Counted from the first letter of the stretch, positions 34,187 to 42,563 are shown. The stretch is DNA of 64,000 nt from NORP259 sp041398705 (GCA_041398705.1 JAWKUI010000001.1:741040-805039), one strand, 5' to 3'. The notes: generated by a model from the sequence alone, not told the origin. Made by a program: numbers and translations.

Positions 34187-34933
34187 TCAGCTCGCCGTGT
34201 AGAGCACTTCCTCGTCGTAGTCGCTGGCGACCAGGCCGGTCTTCTCGATCAGCTCCTCGAGGATCTTCGCGCGCTGGGGCTTGGTGGCGGCCTTCATCTT
34301 GGTCTTCTTGGCGGTCGGCGGCGAGCCACCCAGCAGGTGGATCTCCGCCGGAGCGGCCTCCTGGACCTTCTTGAACCAATGGGTCAGCGAAGTGCCGGCC
34401 ATGTTGCCGGTGGTGCCCGGGGTGAACTGGGCCTCGAGGGTGACGTTCTCCATGCCGGAGACGTACTTGATGTACGTGGCCAACTCAGTGGGTTTGCGGC
34501 CGGTCCAGGTGGCGAAGAGCTTGGTGTTGCCCCAGTGCATGGGCAAGAAGACCCGGTTGAACATCGCGAGGGTCGCGCGCAGGTTGTAGTCCTCCAGGTC
34601 GGTGACCTGGCTCACCAGCCCCAACTTGGCGCGGGAAAACCACTTGTCGCGCAGCGCACGCACGTTTTCGACGATGTTGCGCAGGTCGGGGTGCTCGGCG
34701 GGATCCACACCAGTCCCCACGATCAGGATGTGATCGAGCTTGTCGCCGTTGCGCGACATCTCGATGAGGTTGCGCGCGCAGGTGGTGACGATCAGCGAGG
34801 CCCGGGGCAGCTCGCTGCCGCGTTCCACCACCAGGCTGTTGTGGGGGGTGGTGATGTCGATCGACAGGGTGCGCCCAAGGCGCTTGCTGTCGACCGGGCC
34901 GTGCAACAGGGTCGGTGTCGTGGTCTGGGTCAT
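34187..34933 (-). CDS. Radical-SAM-fold protein lacking the CxxxCxxC cluster motif
   Basis: The 248-residue protein aligns by pattern with radical-SAM proteins of the wyosine-synthase-like group: LGRTLSIDITTP at the N-terminus, HILIVGTGVDPAEHPDLRNI in place of ITFSGSGEPTLHPDF, VENVRALRDKWF, AKLGLVSQVTDLEDYNLR, and EIHLLGGSPPTAK near the end. The cluster-binding cysteines that should follow the first strand are replaced by HNSLVVERG; the only nearby cysteine is in VTTCARNL. It therefore probably cannot make the 5'-deoxyadenosyl radical and may bind a ligand or RNA. This identification is inference from pattern. A stable hairpin with a T-run lies 8 nt before ATG 34933 and another closes the gene. 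Confidence 0.6.
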   Translation of the reverse strand: MTQTTTPTLLHGPVDSKRLGRTLSIDITTPHNSLVVERGSELPRASLIVTTCARNLIEMSRNGDKLDHILIVGTGVDPAEHPDLRNIVENVRALRDKWFSRAKLGLVSQVTDLEDYNLRATLAMFNRVFLPMHWGNTKLFATWTGRKPTELATYIKYVSGMENVTLEAQFTPGTTGNMAGTSLTHWFKKVQEAAPAEIHLLGGSPPTAKKTKMKAATKPQRAKILEELIEKTGLVASDYDEEVLYTAS

Positions 34934-35277
34934 GGGTCCGAAAATCCAGGGCCTCCGGCGAATCGGGGAGGCCCTGGACCCCCCAATGTAGCCCAATTGG
35001 GGCCGTTTTGGGGCCCACAGGCCGTATCGCTGAGGTCAAAGTCGGGCCAGCTCCAGGGGGTCGCGGCGAGGATCCCGAAAAACAGGCCCACCGAAGCCCC
35101 CAGGCGATGGCCTTGGAGGGCTCGGATCCATCCCGCGCCCGGGACAGAGCCCCACTCTGCCGTCTCTGGCAAGCCCAAGGAGAGCCAGATCCAAGCGCCC
35201 AGGGCCAGGGCGAGGGCGGGGATCCAGGGCAGGCGGGGGCGCTGGCCCCCTGGCGAACGGGATTCATCGATTTGCAC
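34930..35277 (-). CDS. Possible small two-helix membrane protein
   Basis: This 115-residue frame starts at GTG 35277 (VQIDESRSPGG). It contains two hydrophobic segments, LPWIPALALALGAWIWLSLG and GASVGLFFGILAATPWSW, then a Pro/Gly-rich tail. Its TGA overlaps the ATG of the radical-SAM-like gene as ATGA, the layout used by real coupled pairs in this window. Against it, the last codons form a terminator-like hairpin and the GTG start has no clear ribosome-binding site. No family was recognised, so it could also be a leader region of the downstream gene. Confidence 0.4.
   Translation of the reverse strand: MQIDESRSPGGQRPRLPWIPALALALGAWIWLSLGLPETAEWGSVPGAGWIRALQGHRLGASVGLFFGILAATPWSWPDFDLSDTACGPQNGPNWATLGGPGPPRFAGGPGFSDP
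34941..34978 (-). terminator. Hairpin plus T-run immediately before the radical-SAM-like gene
   Basis: A 12-bp perfect stem (34945-34956 with 34967-34978) is followed on the minus strand by TTTT at 34944-34941, 7 nt from ATG 34933. It has the form of an intrinsic terminator or attenuator controlling the radical-SAM-like gene. Confidence 0.6.
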
Positions 35278-35414
35278 GCCCCGATAGACCGGCGGAACCG
35301 GGGCCGGGTTTCTCCCGGAAGCCGAATCCAGGCATGCCGGGCTACGGAATTGGGAGCTCCAAGGCCGATCCAAGGGGTGGAAAGGCCCATTCGGTGGGGT
35401 CTTTTCGTCCCAAT

Positions 35415-36467
35415 ATGAGACCCGAAACGCCGGCCCCCACCCCCGAGACCCCGCTCCTCGCCCCCAGCGAACCGGTCCGCCTGGACCCGGTCGCGGAGGC
35501 CGTATTGGCGTGGAAACGCGGGGAAGGACCCCTTCCGGCCCTGCGCCATGCGCGCCTGGTCGGTTTGGACCTGGGCGCGGTGCGCTGGAACGGCGTGGAC
35601 CTGACCGGGGCCGACCTCTCGCACTGCAACCTCGAGGGCGCCATGTTGATCGGTGCCAACCTGGAGGGGGCCGTGCTGCGCGAGGCGAACTGCACCCGGG
35701 CCGAATTCGGCGGGGCCAACCTGCGCAACACCGAATGGCTGCGGGCGCGCCTGCGCGGGGCGAGCCTTTCCCAATGCGACCTGACGGGGGCGCACTTCGA
35801 AAGCACCGATTTCGAAGGGGCAAGTTTGTTGCGCGTGCACGCGAGCGGCGCGCGGTTTCCCCTGGCCGATCTGCGCGGCACGCGCATGCAAGAAGCGCAG
35901 CTCGAGAACTGTGCCTTCTCCAAGGCGGACCTGCGCAATGCACACTTGGACCGGGCGCGGCTCGTGCGCTGCGATTTCAGCTGGGCGGATCTGCGCGGGG
36001 CTTCGCTACGAAACATGCAGGGGTACCGCAGCAGCAACTGGCTGAGCGTCGACCTGCGCGAGGTGGACTTCACCGGCGCCTACCTGTTCCGGCGTTTTGT
36101 GCAGGATCAAAACTACCTCGACGAGTTCCGCAAACAATCAAAGTGGCATGAGCTCGTCTATCACCTGTGGTGGCTCACCAGCGATTGCGGGCGCAGCCTG
36201 ACGCGCTGGAGTCTGTTCACCGTGGTGCTGATCCTCGGTTTCGCGTTCACCTACCACTGGACCGAACTCGACTTCGGACCCCATGCGGGGCCGCTTTCGA
36301 CCCTCTATTTCAGCGTGGTGACGATGACGACGCTTGGGTACGGGGACGTGATGCCCGCGTCCACCGGCGCGCAGATCATCGCGATGGTCCAGGTGAGCAC
36401 GGGGTACGTCATGCTCGGCGGCCTCGTCAGCATTCTCAGCTCGAAGCTGGCGCGCCGCGGGGACTGA
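35415..36467 (+). CDS. Pentapeptide-repeat potassium channel
   Basis: The 350-residue protein has about 30 pentapeptide units from roughly residue 45 to 215 (for example LTGADLSHCNLEGAML, ANLEGAVLREANC), which would fold into a right-handed beta-helix. The C-terminal part is a two-helix channel: SLFTVVLILGFAFTYHW, a pore helix with selectivity filter TLGYGD (residues 306-311), then QIIAMVQVSTGYVMLGGLVS. The beta-helix should lie in the cytoplasm and could be a regulatory domain. ATG 35415 is preferred; an ATG at 35334 gives 27 extra residues of low complexity. No nucleotide- or RCK-type gating domain is present. Confidence 0.9.
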   Translation: MRPETPAPTPETPLLAPSEPVRLDPVAEAVLAWKRGEGPLPALRHARLVGLDLGAVRWNGVDLTGADLSHCNLEGAMLIGANLEGAVLREANCTRAEFGGANLRNTEWLRARLRGASLSQCDLTGAHFESTDFEGASLLRVHASGARFPLADLRGTRMQEAQLENCAFSKADLRNAHLDRARLVRCDFSWADLRGASLRNMQGYRSSNWLSVDLREVDFTGAYLFRRFVQDQNYLDEFRKQSKWHELVYHLWWLTSDCGRSLTRWSLFTVVLILGFAFTYHWTELDFGPHAGPLSTLYFSVVTMTTLGYGDVMPASTGAQIIAMVQVSTGYVMLGGLVSILSSKLARRGD

Positions 36468-36471
36468 ACGC

Positions 36472-37107
36472 TCAGGTCCGTTTGCCTTCGTCCTCGCGCT
36501 CGATGCGCGGGCGGGTGGCTTCGGAGACCCCGCCGGACACGACGAACGCCATCACGTCGGCGGCCGGAAGATCGATGGCTTGCACGTGGTCGCGCGGCAC
36601 GAGGATCAGGTTGGCGGCGAAGTTGTAGGACTGGGGCACGTACACCGCGACCTTGCCCGAACGGCCGAATTCCTGCAGATCGTCGCGCGTGACGAATCCG
36701 ATCACTTCGACCTCGGGCGACTGGCTGAAACGCAGCAGCACCGGTTTGTCGAACTTCTTGCGCTCGCTGACGAAGGCCTCGACCATGTCCTTGATCGAGG
36801 TGTAGATCTGTTTGACGACGGGTAGGCGCGCGAAGAGATGATCGATGCGCCGCACGATCCAGCGCACCATCACGTTCGAAGTCAGCACCCCGACCAGCGT
36901 GATCAGCGCAAAGGTGACCAGCACCCCGACGCCGTAGGACCACTGCCGATCGATGACCGGGATGGTGACGGTCAGGTCCTGGCCGAAGATGCGCTTCATC
37001 AGCCCGTCCATCCAGTTGAAGACCGTGGACAGGATCCAGACCGTGGCGGCCAGGGGGGCGACGACGAGCAGGCCGCGCAGGAAGTATCGGACGAGGGTGC
37101 GCATCAT
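36472..37107 (-). CDS. DUF502 family membrane protein
   Basis: The 211-residue protein matches DUF502: TLVRYFLRGLLVVAPLAATV, GLMKRIFGQDL, a second helix YGVGVLVTFALITLVGVLTSN, then RLPVVKQIYTSIKDMVEAF, KPVLLRFSQSPEVEVIGFVT, VYVPQSYNFAANLILVPRD. Two transmembrane helices precede a soluble domain. The function of the family is not established. Two ATG codons lie in a row; the first (37107) overlaps the stop of the MnmD-like gene as ATGA, so it is the likely start. Confidence 0.9.
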   Translation of the reverse strand: MMRTLVRYFLRGLLVVAPLAATVWILSTVFNWMDGLMKRIFGQDLTVTIPVIDRQWSYGVGVLVTFALITLVGVLTSNVMVRWIVRRIDHLFARLPVVKQIYTSIKDMVEAFVSERKKFDKPVLLRFSQSPEVEVIGFVTRDDLQEFGRSGKVAVYVPQSYNFAANLILVPRDHVQAIDLPAADVMAFVVSGGVSEATRPRIEREDEGKRT

Positions 37108-38039
37108 GGAAAGGTCGCGGGGGGCGGGTCCGATTGTGGCCCGGCCTTGCGGCTTGGCAACGGGCTGCGGCGTTGTTCTTCGTTGCGTTCCCGCATCACG
37201 GTGAGGTGGTCCCGGTCGAAAGCCGGATCGCGGAAGGGTAGGCCGCTGCGGCAGGCGAGTTGGCGCACGTCCTCGGGGTCGAGCTCGGCTAGGCCCGCGG
37301 GCAGGGGACCCGGCCGAGGTGCGGTTAGGGCGCAGGTCCCGCCCCGTTTGATGCCGAGTCCGGGGGTGCGGTACGGGGTGAAACCCGCCGCGCGCAGGCC
37401 GCCCAGCACCGCGATCGCCGTGCTGTAGGTGCACAAGCGCCCGTGTTCGGGATGCAGCAGGCGGTGGAAGTGCTGGAACACCTCGAGCGACCAGAGTTCC
37501 GCATGGCCGCGCGGCGAGAACGGATCGTGCAGCACGCGGTCGAAAGGGCGCTTGGGGGCGAGCCGCGGGAGGACCCTTCGCAGGTCATCGAAGTGCAGGT
37601 GCAGATCGATTTGGGTGGCGGCGGAAACCAGCTGGTAGTGCGCCTGATCCGGGTCTTCACGCACCGTTTGCAAGGCAGGCAGTCCTGCCGATTCCAAAGC
37701 CGGTTGGGCGAGGATCTCCGGCCAGAGGGGGGCGAGTCCGCGGTCCCTCTCGATGGCGACGATCTGCACCCGTTCCGGAGGTTGCCGCAGTTGCAGCAGC
37801 CCGTGCAACAGGGCCAGGCTGCCGTACCCGAGGCCGAAGCAGGAGTCGAGCCAGCTCCAATGCGGGCCCACTTCGCCCGCGATTCCCGCCAAGGCCGGCC
37901 CGGCATAGTGCTGCCGCGCTTCGGTCCAGGCCCCGGCTTCGTTGTGGAACAACTCGCCCGTCGCGCGCGAGCGCAGGGTGTAACTGCCGTCCCCGGTGAG
38001 GACCCAGCCGGGGGCGTACTCTTGGGGGGCGGAGGACAT
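37104..38039 (-). CDS. MnmD-like SAM-dependent tRNA methyltransferase (MnmC methyltransferase domain)
   Basis: The 311-residue protein has the conserved start of MnmC-type methyltransferases (TGDGSYTLRSRATGELFHN, AGAWTEARQHY), LDSCFGLGYGSLALLH as the SAM-binding loop, VAIERD, and LHDPFSPRGHAELWSLEVF, the DPFSP motif. These enzymes finish the methylaminomethyl modification at tRNA wobble uridine 34. The FAD-dependent half of bifunctional MnmC is absent, as in Gram-positive MnmD. The substrate assignment is inferred from the family. It is coupled to the DUF502 gene downstream and divergent from pfk. Confidence 0.82.
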   Translation of the reverse strand: MSSAPQEYAPGWVLTGDGSYTLRSRATGELFHNEAGAWTEARQHYAGPALAGIAGEVGPHWSWLDSCFGLGYGSLALLHGLLQLRQPPERVQIVAIERDRGLAPLWPEILAQPALESAGLPALQTVREDPDQAHYQLVSAATQIDLHLHFDDLRRVLPRLAPKRPFDRVLHDPFSPRGHAELWSLEVFQHFHRLLHPEHGRLCTYSTAIAVLGGLRAAGFTPYRTPGLGIKRGGTCALTAPRPGPLPAGLAELDPEDVRQLACRSGLPFRDPAFDRDHLTVMRERNEEQRRSPLPSRKAGPQSDPPPATFP

Positions 38040-38175
38040 CGGATCGGGGTGGACGCGGCGGAGCGGATCGTCCCCATTCTCGCTTTCAGCAGCGCGCCCG
38101 CAATCGCCGGATCCAAATTGGGAAGTCGCTTGGGGACCGCCGTTCCTTGCGACCGGATCGCCCCCCTTCCTCGGC

Positions 38176-38181
38176 TACCAT
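38176..38181 (+). promoter_or_regulatory. -10 hexamer TACCAT before pfk (predicted leaderless)
   Basis: GGCTACCAT ends 7 nt before ATG 38189. The 7-nt spacer is C-rich with no Shine-Dalgarno. Confidence 0.5.
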
Positions 38182-38188
38182 CCCCCGC

Positions 38189-39289
38189 ATGTCTTCACAT
38201 GGCAAGCGTATCGGTGTATTGACGGGGGGCGGCGATTGCCCCGGATTGAACGCGGTCATTCGCGCGGTCACCAAGGATTTCCTGCGGGTCGGATTCGAGG
38301 TCTACGGCATTGCCGACGGTTTCCTCGGGCTGATCGAGGGGCGCAAGCGCAACCTCACCTACGAGGACGTCTCGTCGATCCTCGGCGAAGGCGGCACGAT
38401 CCTCGGTACATCGAACAAGGCCAACCCCGCGCGGTACGCGACGCGCCTGGATGCCCAGGGGCAGCCGATCTGGGAGGACAAGACCCAGGTGTGCCTCAAA
38501 CACCTCGAAGAGTGGGGGCTGCAAGGCCTGGTTGTCATCGGCGGTGATGGCACGATGGCCTGCGCCATGCCCTTCGTCGAAGCGGGCATCCCGTGCATCG
38601 GCGTGCCGAAAACCATCGACAACGACGTGGTCGGCACGGAGATCTCTTTCGGCTTCTCCACCGCCGTGCAGGTGGTGGCGGACGCCCTGGACCGGGTGCG
38701 CACCACCGCCGACAGCCACCACCGGGCGCTGGTGGTCGAGGTCATGGGCCGCAACGCGGGATGGATCGCGTTGCACGGGGGTCTCGCTGGCGGTGCCGAT
38801 GTGATCCTGCTGCCCGAACTGCCGTTTTCGGTCGAGCGCGTGATCCACAAGGTCGAACGACGCCGCCAACGGGGTCGGCGTTCGACCATCATCGTGGTGT
38901 CCGAAGGGGCGCGGCCCGACGGCGTGGGGCAGATCGTGCGGGCCACGGATCCCACGTCGCCCGACCCGATCAAGCTAGGCGGCGTGGCGGCCTGGCTCGC
39001 CGACGAGATCGGCAAGAACTCGACGATCGAAGCGCGCAGCGTGGTGCTCGGGCACTTGCAGCGCGGGGGAACGCCGGTGGCCTTCGACCGGGTGCTTTCG
39101 ACGCGTTTCGGTGATTACGCCGGGCACCTGTGGGCGCGCGGGCGCCACAACCGCATGGTGGCGATCCAAGGCAACCAGATGACGGACATCGGCATCGACG
39201 AGTGCGCCGGCAAGCAGCGCCTCGTGCCCTTGGACCACGAGCTGCTCGACGTGGCGCGTTCGGTCTGGACCGACTTCTGCGAGGTCTGA
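38189..39289 (+). CDS. pfkA: 6-phosphofructokinase, group III type
   Basis: The 366-residue enzyme phosphorylates fructose 6-phosphate in glycolysis. It has GVLTGGGDCPGLNAVIR, VIGGDGTM (residues 117-123), GVPKTIDNDVVGTE (Lys141, Asp144, Asp146) and EVMGRNAGWIALHGG. Gly121 after GGD is the residue found in ATP-dependent enzymes, whereas PPi-dependent ones have Asp there; Lys141 in PKTIDND is shared with PPi-type and with group III ATP-type enzymes such as those of actinomycetes. I therefore predict ATP as donor. ATG 38189 is supported by a -10 box and by homology. Confidence 0.94.
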   Translation: MSSHGKRIGVLTGGGDCPGLNAVIRAVTKDFLRVGFEVYGIADGFLGLIEGRKRNLTYEDVSSILGEGGTILGTSNKANPARYATRLDAQGQPIWEDKTQVCLKHLEEWGLQGLVVIGGDGTMACAMPFVEAGIPCIGVPKTIDNDVVGTEISFGFSTAVQVVADALDRVRTTADSHHRALVVEVMGRNAGWIALHGGLAGGADVILLPELPFSVERVIHKVERRRQRGRRSTIIVVSEGARPDGVGQIVRATDPTSPDPIKLGGVAAWLADEIGKNSTIEARSVVLGHLQRGGTPVAFDRVLSTRFGDYAGHLWARGRHNRMVAIQGNQMTDIGIDECAGKQRLVPLDHELLDVARSVWTDFCEV

Positions 39290-39299
39290 GGTCCGGCGC

Positions 39300-41327
39300 T
39301 CAGCGCGCCGATTCGACCAGGGTGCCGTGCCCGGGGGTTTCCGCGAGTTTCGCTCCGCCGCCGAGCCGGGGGTGGTGCGGCAACGCGGCTTCGTCGAAGA
39401 GCCAGGGGCCCTGCAGCGCATCCATGTTGAGCAGCAGCACCGTGCCCGGGGCGCGGGCGGCGCGGGCGGGCGGCGTGAACGAATCGCCGGTGTAGAGGGC
39501 GCCGCTGGCCACGTGCACCGCGTCGAGATACCCGGCAAACGGCGATGTGAGCCCGCCGGAGTTGTTCACATCGCCGCCGATGATGAGCGGCAAGCGGTTG
39601 CTGGTGCGCACGCCATGGGCGGCTTGGGACGCGATCTTGCGGCCGTCCAGGTACAGGCGCATTTCCTGGCCGTCGAAAACCCCCGCCAAGTGGTACCAGC
39701 GGTTGCGTTCCAGAGTGACGTCCTTCGCCTGGGCGATGGCGTACTTGCCGTCGAGGTGCACGAAAAAGCCAGGGCGGCCTTCGTCGAGGCTCAGGGCGAA
39801 TTCGGAGGATTCGGTTTTGGCCACCAGGCCGTGCTGTTTGCCGATGTTCTCCGCGCGCAGCCAGCATTCGACCGACAGGGGCCCGTCGGGCAGGGCCAGG
39901 TCGGCGTCGGGGATCGCCACGAAGGCGTCGCGCTTGCGCACGTCGAGGGCCATCTCGCGGCCGGGGATGTTCGGCGCGTCGAGGACCACGCCGAGCGGCA
40001 GGTCGAGGGTGCGATCGGGCAGGGGATACCGCGCGCCGGGTTGCAGCAGGTCGACGGCCACGCGTGCCTGGGGCATGCGGAAGGTGTCGTCGAGCGGGGC
40101 GCCGTCGCGCTGCACCGCGGCTTCGAGCACGAGGCGCTGGCCGGGCGCGAGGCTGCCGTGCACGTGGTCGGGCGAGAAGCGCCAGCGCGAATCGGCGCTT
40201 TCGAGGGCCAGGCTGACTTCGAGCGATTGCTGGGTGGGGTTCTCGAAGGTCACCGAGGTGCGGCCGCGCACTTCACCGGCGCCTTGGACCGAAAGGGTCG
40301 AGCTCACGTCGATCGGATGCCGGGCGAGTTCTTCGGCCTCTTCGACCAGATTGCCCTTCAATTCGCGCACATCCATCACGCCGCCGACGGGCAGGCACGA
40401 CAGGTCGATACGGCCCTTGCGCACGGTCACCACGTGGAATTGGTGCAACCAGCCCATCGAAGGGACTAGGCCATCCTGGCCGCCGCCGACCGTCGCCAGG
40501 GTGATGTACTCGATGTTGTCGCGCTGGTCGTGGCGCATGTAGTGGATGTGCCCGGCGAACACCGCGGTCACGTTGCCGGCGGCGCGCAGCAGTTCATGCA
40601 CCCGATCCCAGTCCTTGCCGTAGTTGCCCCCGAGCCAGCGCGGATGGTGCAAGAACAGGAACACGTGTTCGGCGCCCTTGGCCTTTTCGAGGATGCCGCG
40701 CAGCCACTCGAACTGGGCTTCGCTCATCTTCTGGCATTCGGGTTTGGTGAAGTCCTTCTTGCCGGTGGCAGGATCGCCTTCATCCGAATAGAGCGCGATG
40801 AACCAGGAATTCTTGTGTTCGAAGGCGTACCAGAGCGGCCCGAAGTGCATCTCGTAACTCGCTTCGTGTTCCCCGGCGGGCCGGCCTTCGCCGCGCCAAT
40901 ACACATCGTGATTGCCAGCGACGGGGAACCAGGGGCACAGGAGCCTGTCCATGATGCCCTTGAACTCGCGCATCTGCGGCATCCAGGCGTCGGTCTGGTT
41001 GTACCCCTGCACGAGGTCCCCGACGGTCATCACCAAGTCAGGGTGCAGCAGGTTCGTATCGCGCACGGCATCGGCCAACACGGCCACGCCTTCCGCGGGT
41101 CCACCGGTGCGGTCGCCGAAAACCACGAACTGGAAGGCGTCTTCCTCCAGGGGCAGCAGCAGGCTCAGCCCGTCGCGGTTGGTATGGAAGCGGCTGCTGC
41201 CGGGGGTGCGCAGGTCCGGCTCGCCCCAGCGGTGCTCGTGGCGCCGGTGACCGATGTTGTCGGTCTCCTGGGGGGCGGCGAAGGTCAGTCCGGGAAGCAG
41301 CAGGATCAGCAAGGGGAAGCGCAGCAT
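39300..41327 (-). CDS. Exported metallophosphoesterase with C-terminal LamG domain
   Basis: The 675-residue protein has a signal peptide (LRFPLLILLLPGLTFA). Calcineurin-like phosphoesterase motifs follow in order: FVVFGDRTGG, VMTVGDLVQG, VAGNHDVYW, FLFLHHPRW and AGHIHYMRHD. A middle beta domain leads to a LamG/concanavalin-like domain near residues 470-640 (GPLSVECWLRAENIGKQHG, RNRWYHLAGVFDG, FAGYLDAVHVASGAL), likely for carbohydrate or matrix binding. It would hydrolyse phosphate esters outside the cytoplasm. The gene ends 10 bp from pfk, convergent. A TACCAT box 6 nt before ATG 41327 predicts a leaderless mRNA. Confidence 0.9.
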   Translation of the reverse strand: MLRFPLLILLLPGLTFAAPQETDNIGHRRHEHRWGEPDLRTPGSSRFHTNRDGLSLLLPLEEDAFQFVVFGDRTGGPAEGVAVLADAVRDTNLLHPDLVMTVGDLVQGYNQTDAWMPQMREFKGIMDRLLCPWFPVAGNHDVYWRGEGRPAGEHEASYEMHFGPLWYAFEHKNSWFIALYSDEGDPATGKKDFTKPECQKMSEAQFEWLRGILEKAKGAEHVFLFLHHPRWLGGNYGKDWDRVHELLRAAGNVTAVFAGHIHYMRHDQRDNIEYITLATVGGGQDGLVPSMGWLHQFHVVTVRKGRIDLSCLPVGGVMDVRELKGNLVEEAEELARHPIDVSSTLSVQGAGEVRGRTSVTFENPTQQSLEVSLALESADSRWRFSPDHVHGSLAPGQRLVLEAAVQRDGAPLDDTFRMPQARVAVDLLQPGARYPLPDRTLDLPLGVVLDAPNIPGREMALDVRKRDAFVAIPDADLALPDGPLSVECWLRAENIGKQHGLVAKTESSEFALSLDEGRPGFFVHLDGKYAIAQAKDVTLERNRWYHLAGVFDGQEMRLYLDGRKIASQAAHGVRTSNRLPLIIGGDVNNSGGLTSPFAGYLDAVHVASGALYTGDSFTPPARAARAPGTVLLLNMDALQGPWLFDEAALPHHPRLGGGAKLAETPGHGTLVESAR

Positions 41328-41333
41328 GCCCGC

Positions 41334-41339
41334 ATGGTA
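41334..41339 (-). promoter_or_regulatory. -10 hexamer TACCAT before phosphoesterase gene (predicted leaderless)
   Basis: TACCAT on the minus strand ends 6 nt before ATG 41327; no Shine-Dalgarno. Confidence 0.5.
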
Positions 41340-41384
41340 GCGGCCCCCCGTGAATCGGCTGTGAAATCTCGAATGCGGACGGGC

Positions 41385-42563
41385 TCAGCGGCGCGCCGGC
41401 AGGTGCAGCAGGCCGTCGAGGGGAGCCAGCGTGACTTCCCAGTCGTAGTGGTCCTCGACGAAACGGCGGCCGGCCTGGCCGAGGGCGCGGGCTTTGGCGG
41501 GGTTCTGGAGCAGCTCGACCACCATGCGCGCATGCTCTGCGGGATCGTCGGTGACCCAGTAGTGCTCGCCGGGTTTGCCTTGCACGCCTTGCGTCGCCGA
41601 AGTCGATCCGACCACGGGCAGGCCCATGGCGAGGGCTTCGAGCACCTTGTTCTGGATGCCGCGGGCGATGCGCAAGGGGGCGACCGCGACGCTGGCGCGG
41701 TGGGCCCAGTCGCGGATGTCGTCGACGAAACCGGTCACGGTCACGCCGGGTTGTTCGGCCAAGGCCTGGACTTCGGGGGTCGGCTTGGAACCGACGATGT
41801 CGAAGCGCACATCGGGCACCTGCTCGCGGATCCGCGGCAGGATCTCGTGTGTGAAGTGCACGCAGGCGTCGATGTTGGGCAGGTAGTCCATCACGCCGGT
41901 GAACACGAGGCGGGCGGTTTCGGCCTTCTCGGGCGCGGGGTGAAAGAACTCCAGGTCCACGCCGTTCTGGATCACGATCGAGGGCTCCCCGGGGATCTCG
42001 CGGTCGAAGATCTCCTTCTCGAGCGGGGTGCAGAGCACGTTGGTGACCGCGGCGGCCGCCAGTTTGCGCTCGAAGCGGTGCAGGGTCTTCCACTCGCGGC
42101 GGTAGACCATGTTCATCGGGAAGCCCGTGCGTTCGCTGTACTGCCGCCACTTGTCCGAATCGAGCTCGGCGATGTGCATCACCCAGGGCAGGCGGTGCGG
42201 CAGCAGGAACGCGCCCATGGACGACGAGAAGGCGTAGGCGAAGTCGGTCTGCCCGATGCGCTGATCGACTTCGCGCTGCAGTTCCTTGGAACCGTAGAAA
42301 CCCAGGGTCAGGGGTTTGCCGGTCAGAAGCAGCGGCATCGACCGCAGTTTCTTGGAACGCTCGTCGTGGTCGATGGCGATCGTCTCGATGCCCTTCTCCT
42401 CGCGCAGGACCTGGGCGGCCTTGCGGTCGGCCTCGTCGTGGGCGAAGGCGATCACGGTCACCTCGTGTGCGCGGGACAGGCGCTCGACCAGCCTCCAAGA
42501 GGTGATCTTGTCCCCCCGATTGGGCGGGTAGGGGACACGCTGGGCGAGGAACAGGATCTTCAA
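41385..42563 (-). CDS. Exosortase/PEP-CTERM-associated sugar transferase (TIGR03087-like)
   Basis: The 392-residue glycosyltransferase begins KILFLAQRVPYPPNRGDKI, the hallmark of the TIGR03087 family that accompanies EpsH/exosortase systems. Further GT-B features are LDSDKWRQYSERTGFPM, CTPLEKEIFDREIP, NGVDLEFFHP, LVFTGVMDYLPNIDAC, and APLRIARGIQNKVLEALAMG as the nucleotide-sugar site. The start is read as TTG 42563 because homology begins at the next codon and no ATG or GTG is suitably placed; the frame is open to 43103 but that part lies under another gene. It is cytosolic and probably builds an exported polysaccharide. No exosortase gene lies in this window. Confidence 0.88.
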   Translation of the reverse strand: MKILFLAQRVPYPPNRGDKITSWRLVERLSRAHEVTVIAFAHDEADRKAAQVLREEKGIETIAIDHDERSKKLRSMPLLLTGKPLTLGFYGSKELQREVDQRIGQTDFAYAFSSSMGAFLLPHRLPWVMHIAELDSDKWRQYSERTGFPMNMVYRREWKTLHRFERKLAAAAVTNVLCTPLEKEIFDREIPGEPSIVIQNGVDLEFFHPAPEKAETARLVFTGVMDYLPNIDACVHFTHEILPRIREQVPDVRFDIVGSKPTPEVQALAEQPGVTVTGFVDDIRDWAHRASVAVAPLRIARGIQNKVLEALAMGLPVVGSTSATQGVQGKPGEHYWVTDDPAEHARMVVELLQNPAKARALGQAGRRFVEDHYDWEVTLAPLDGLLHLPARR

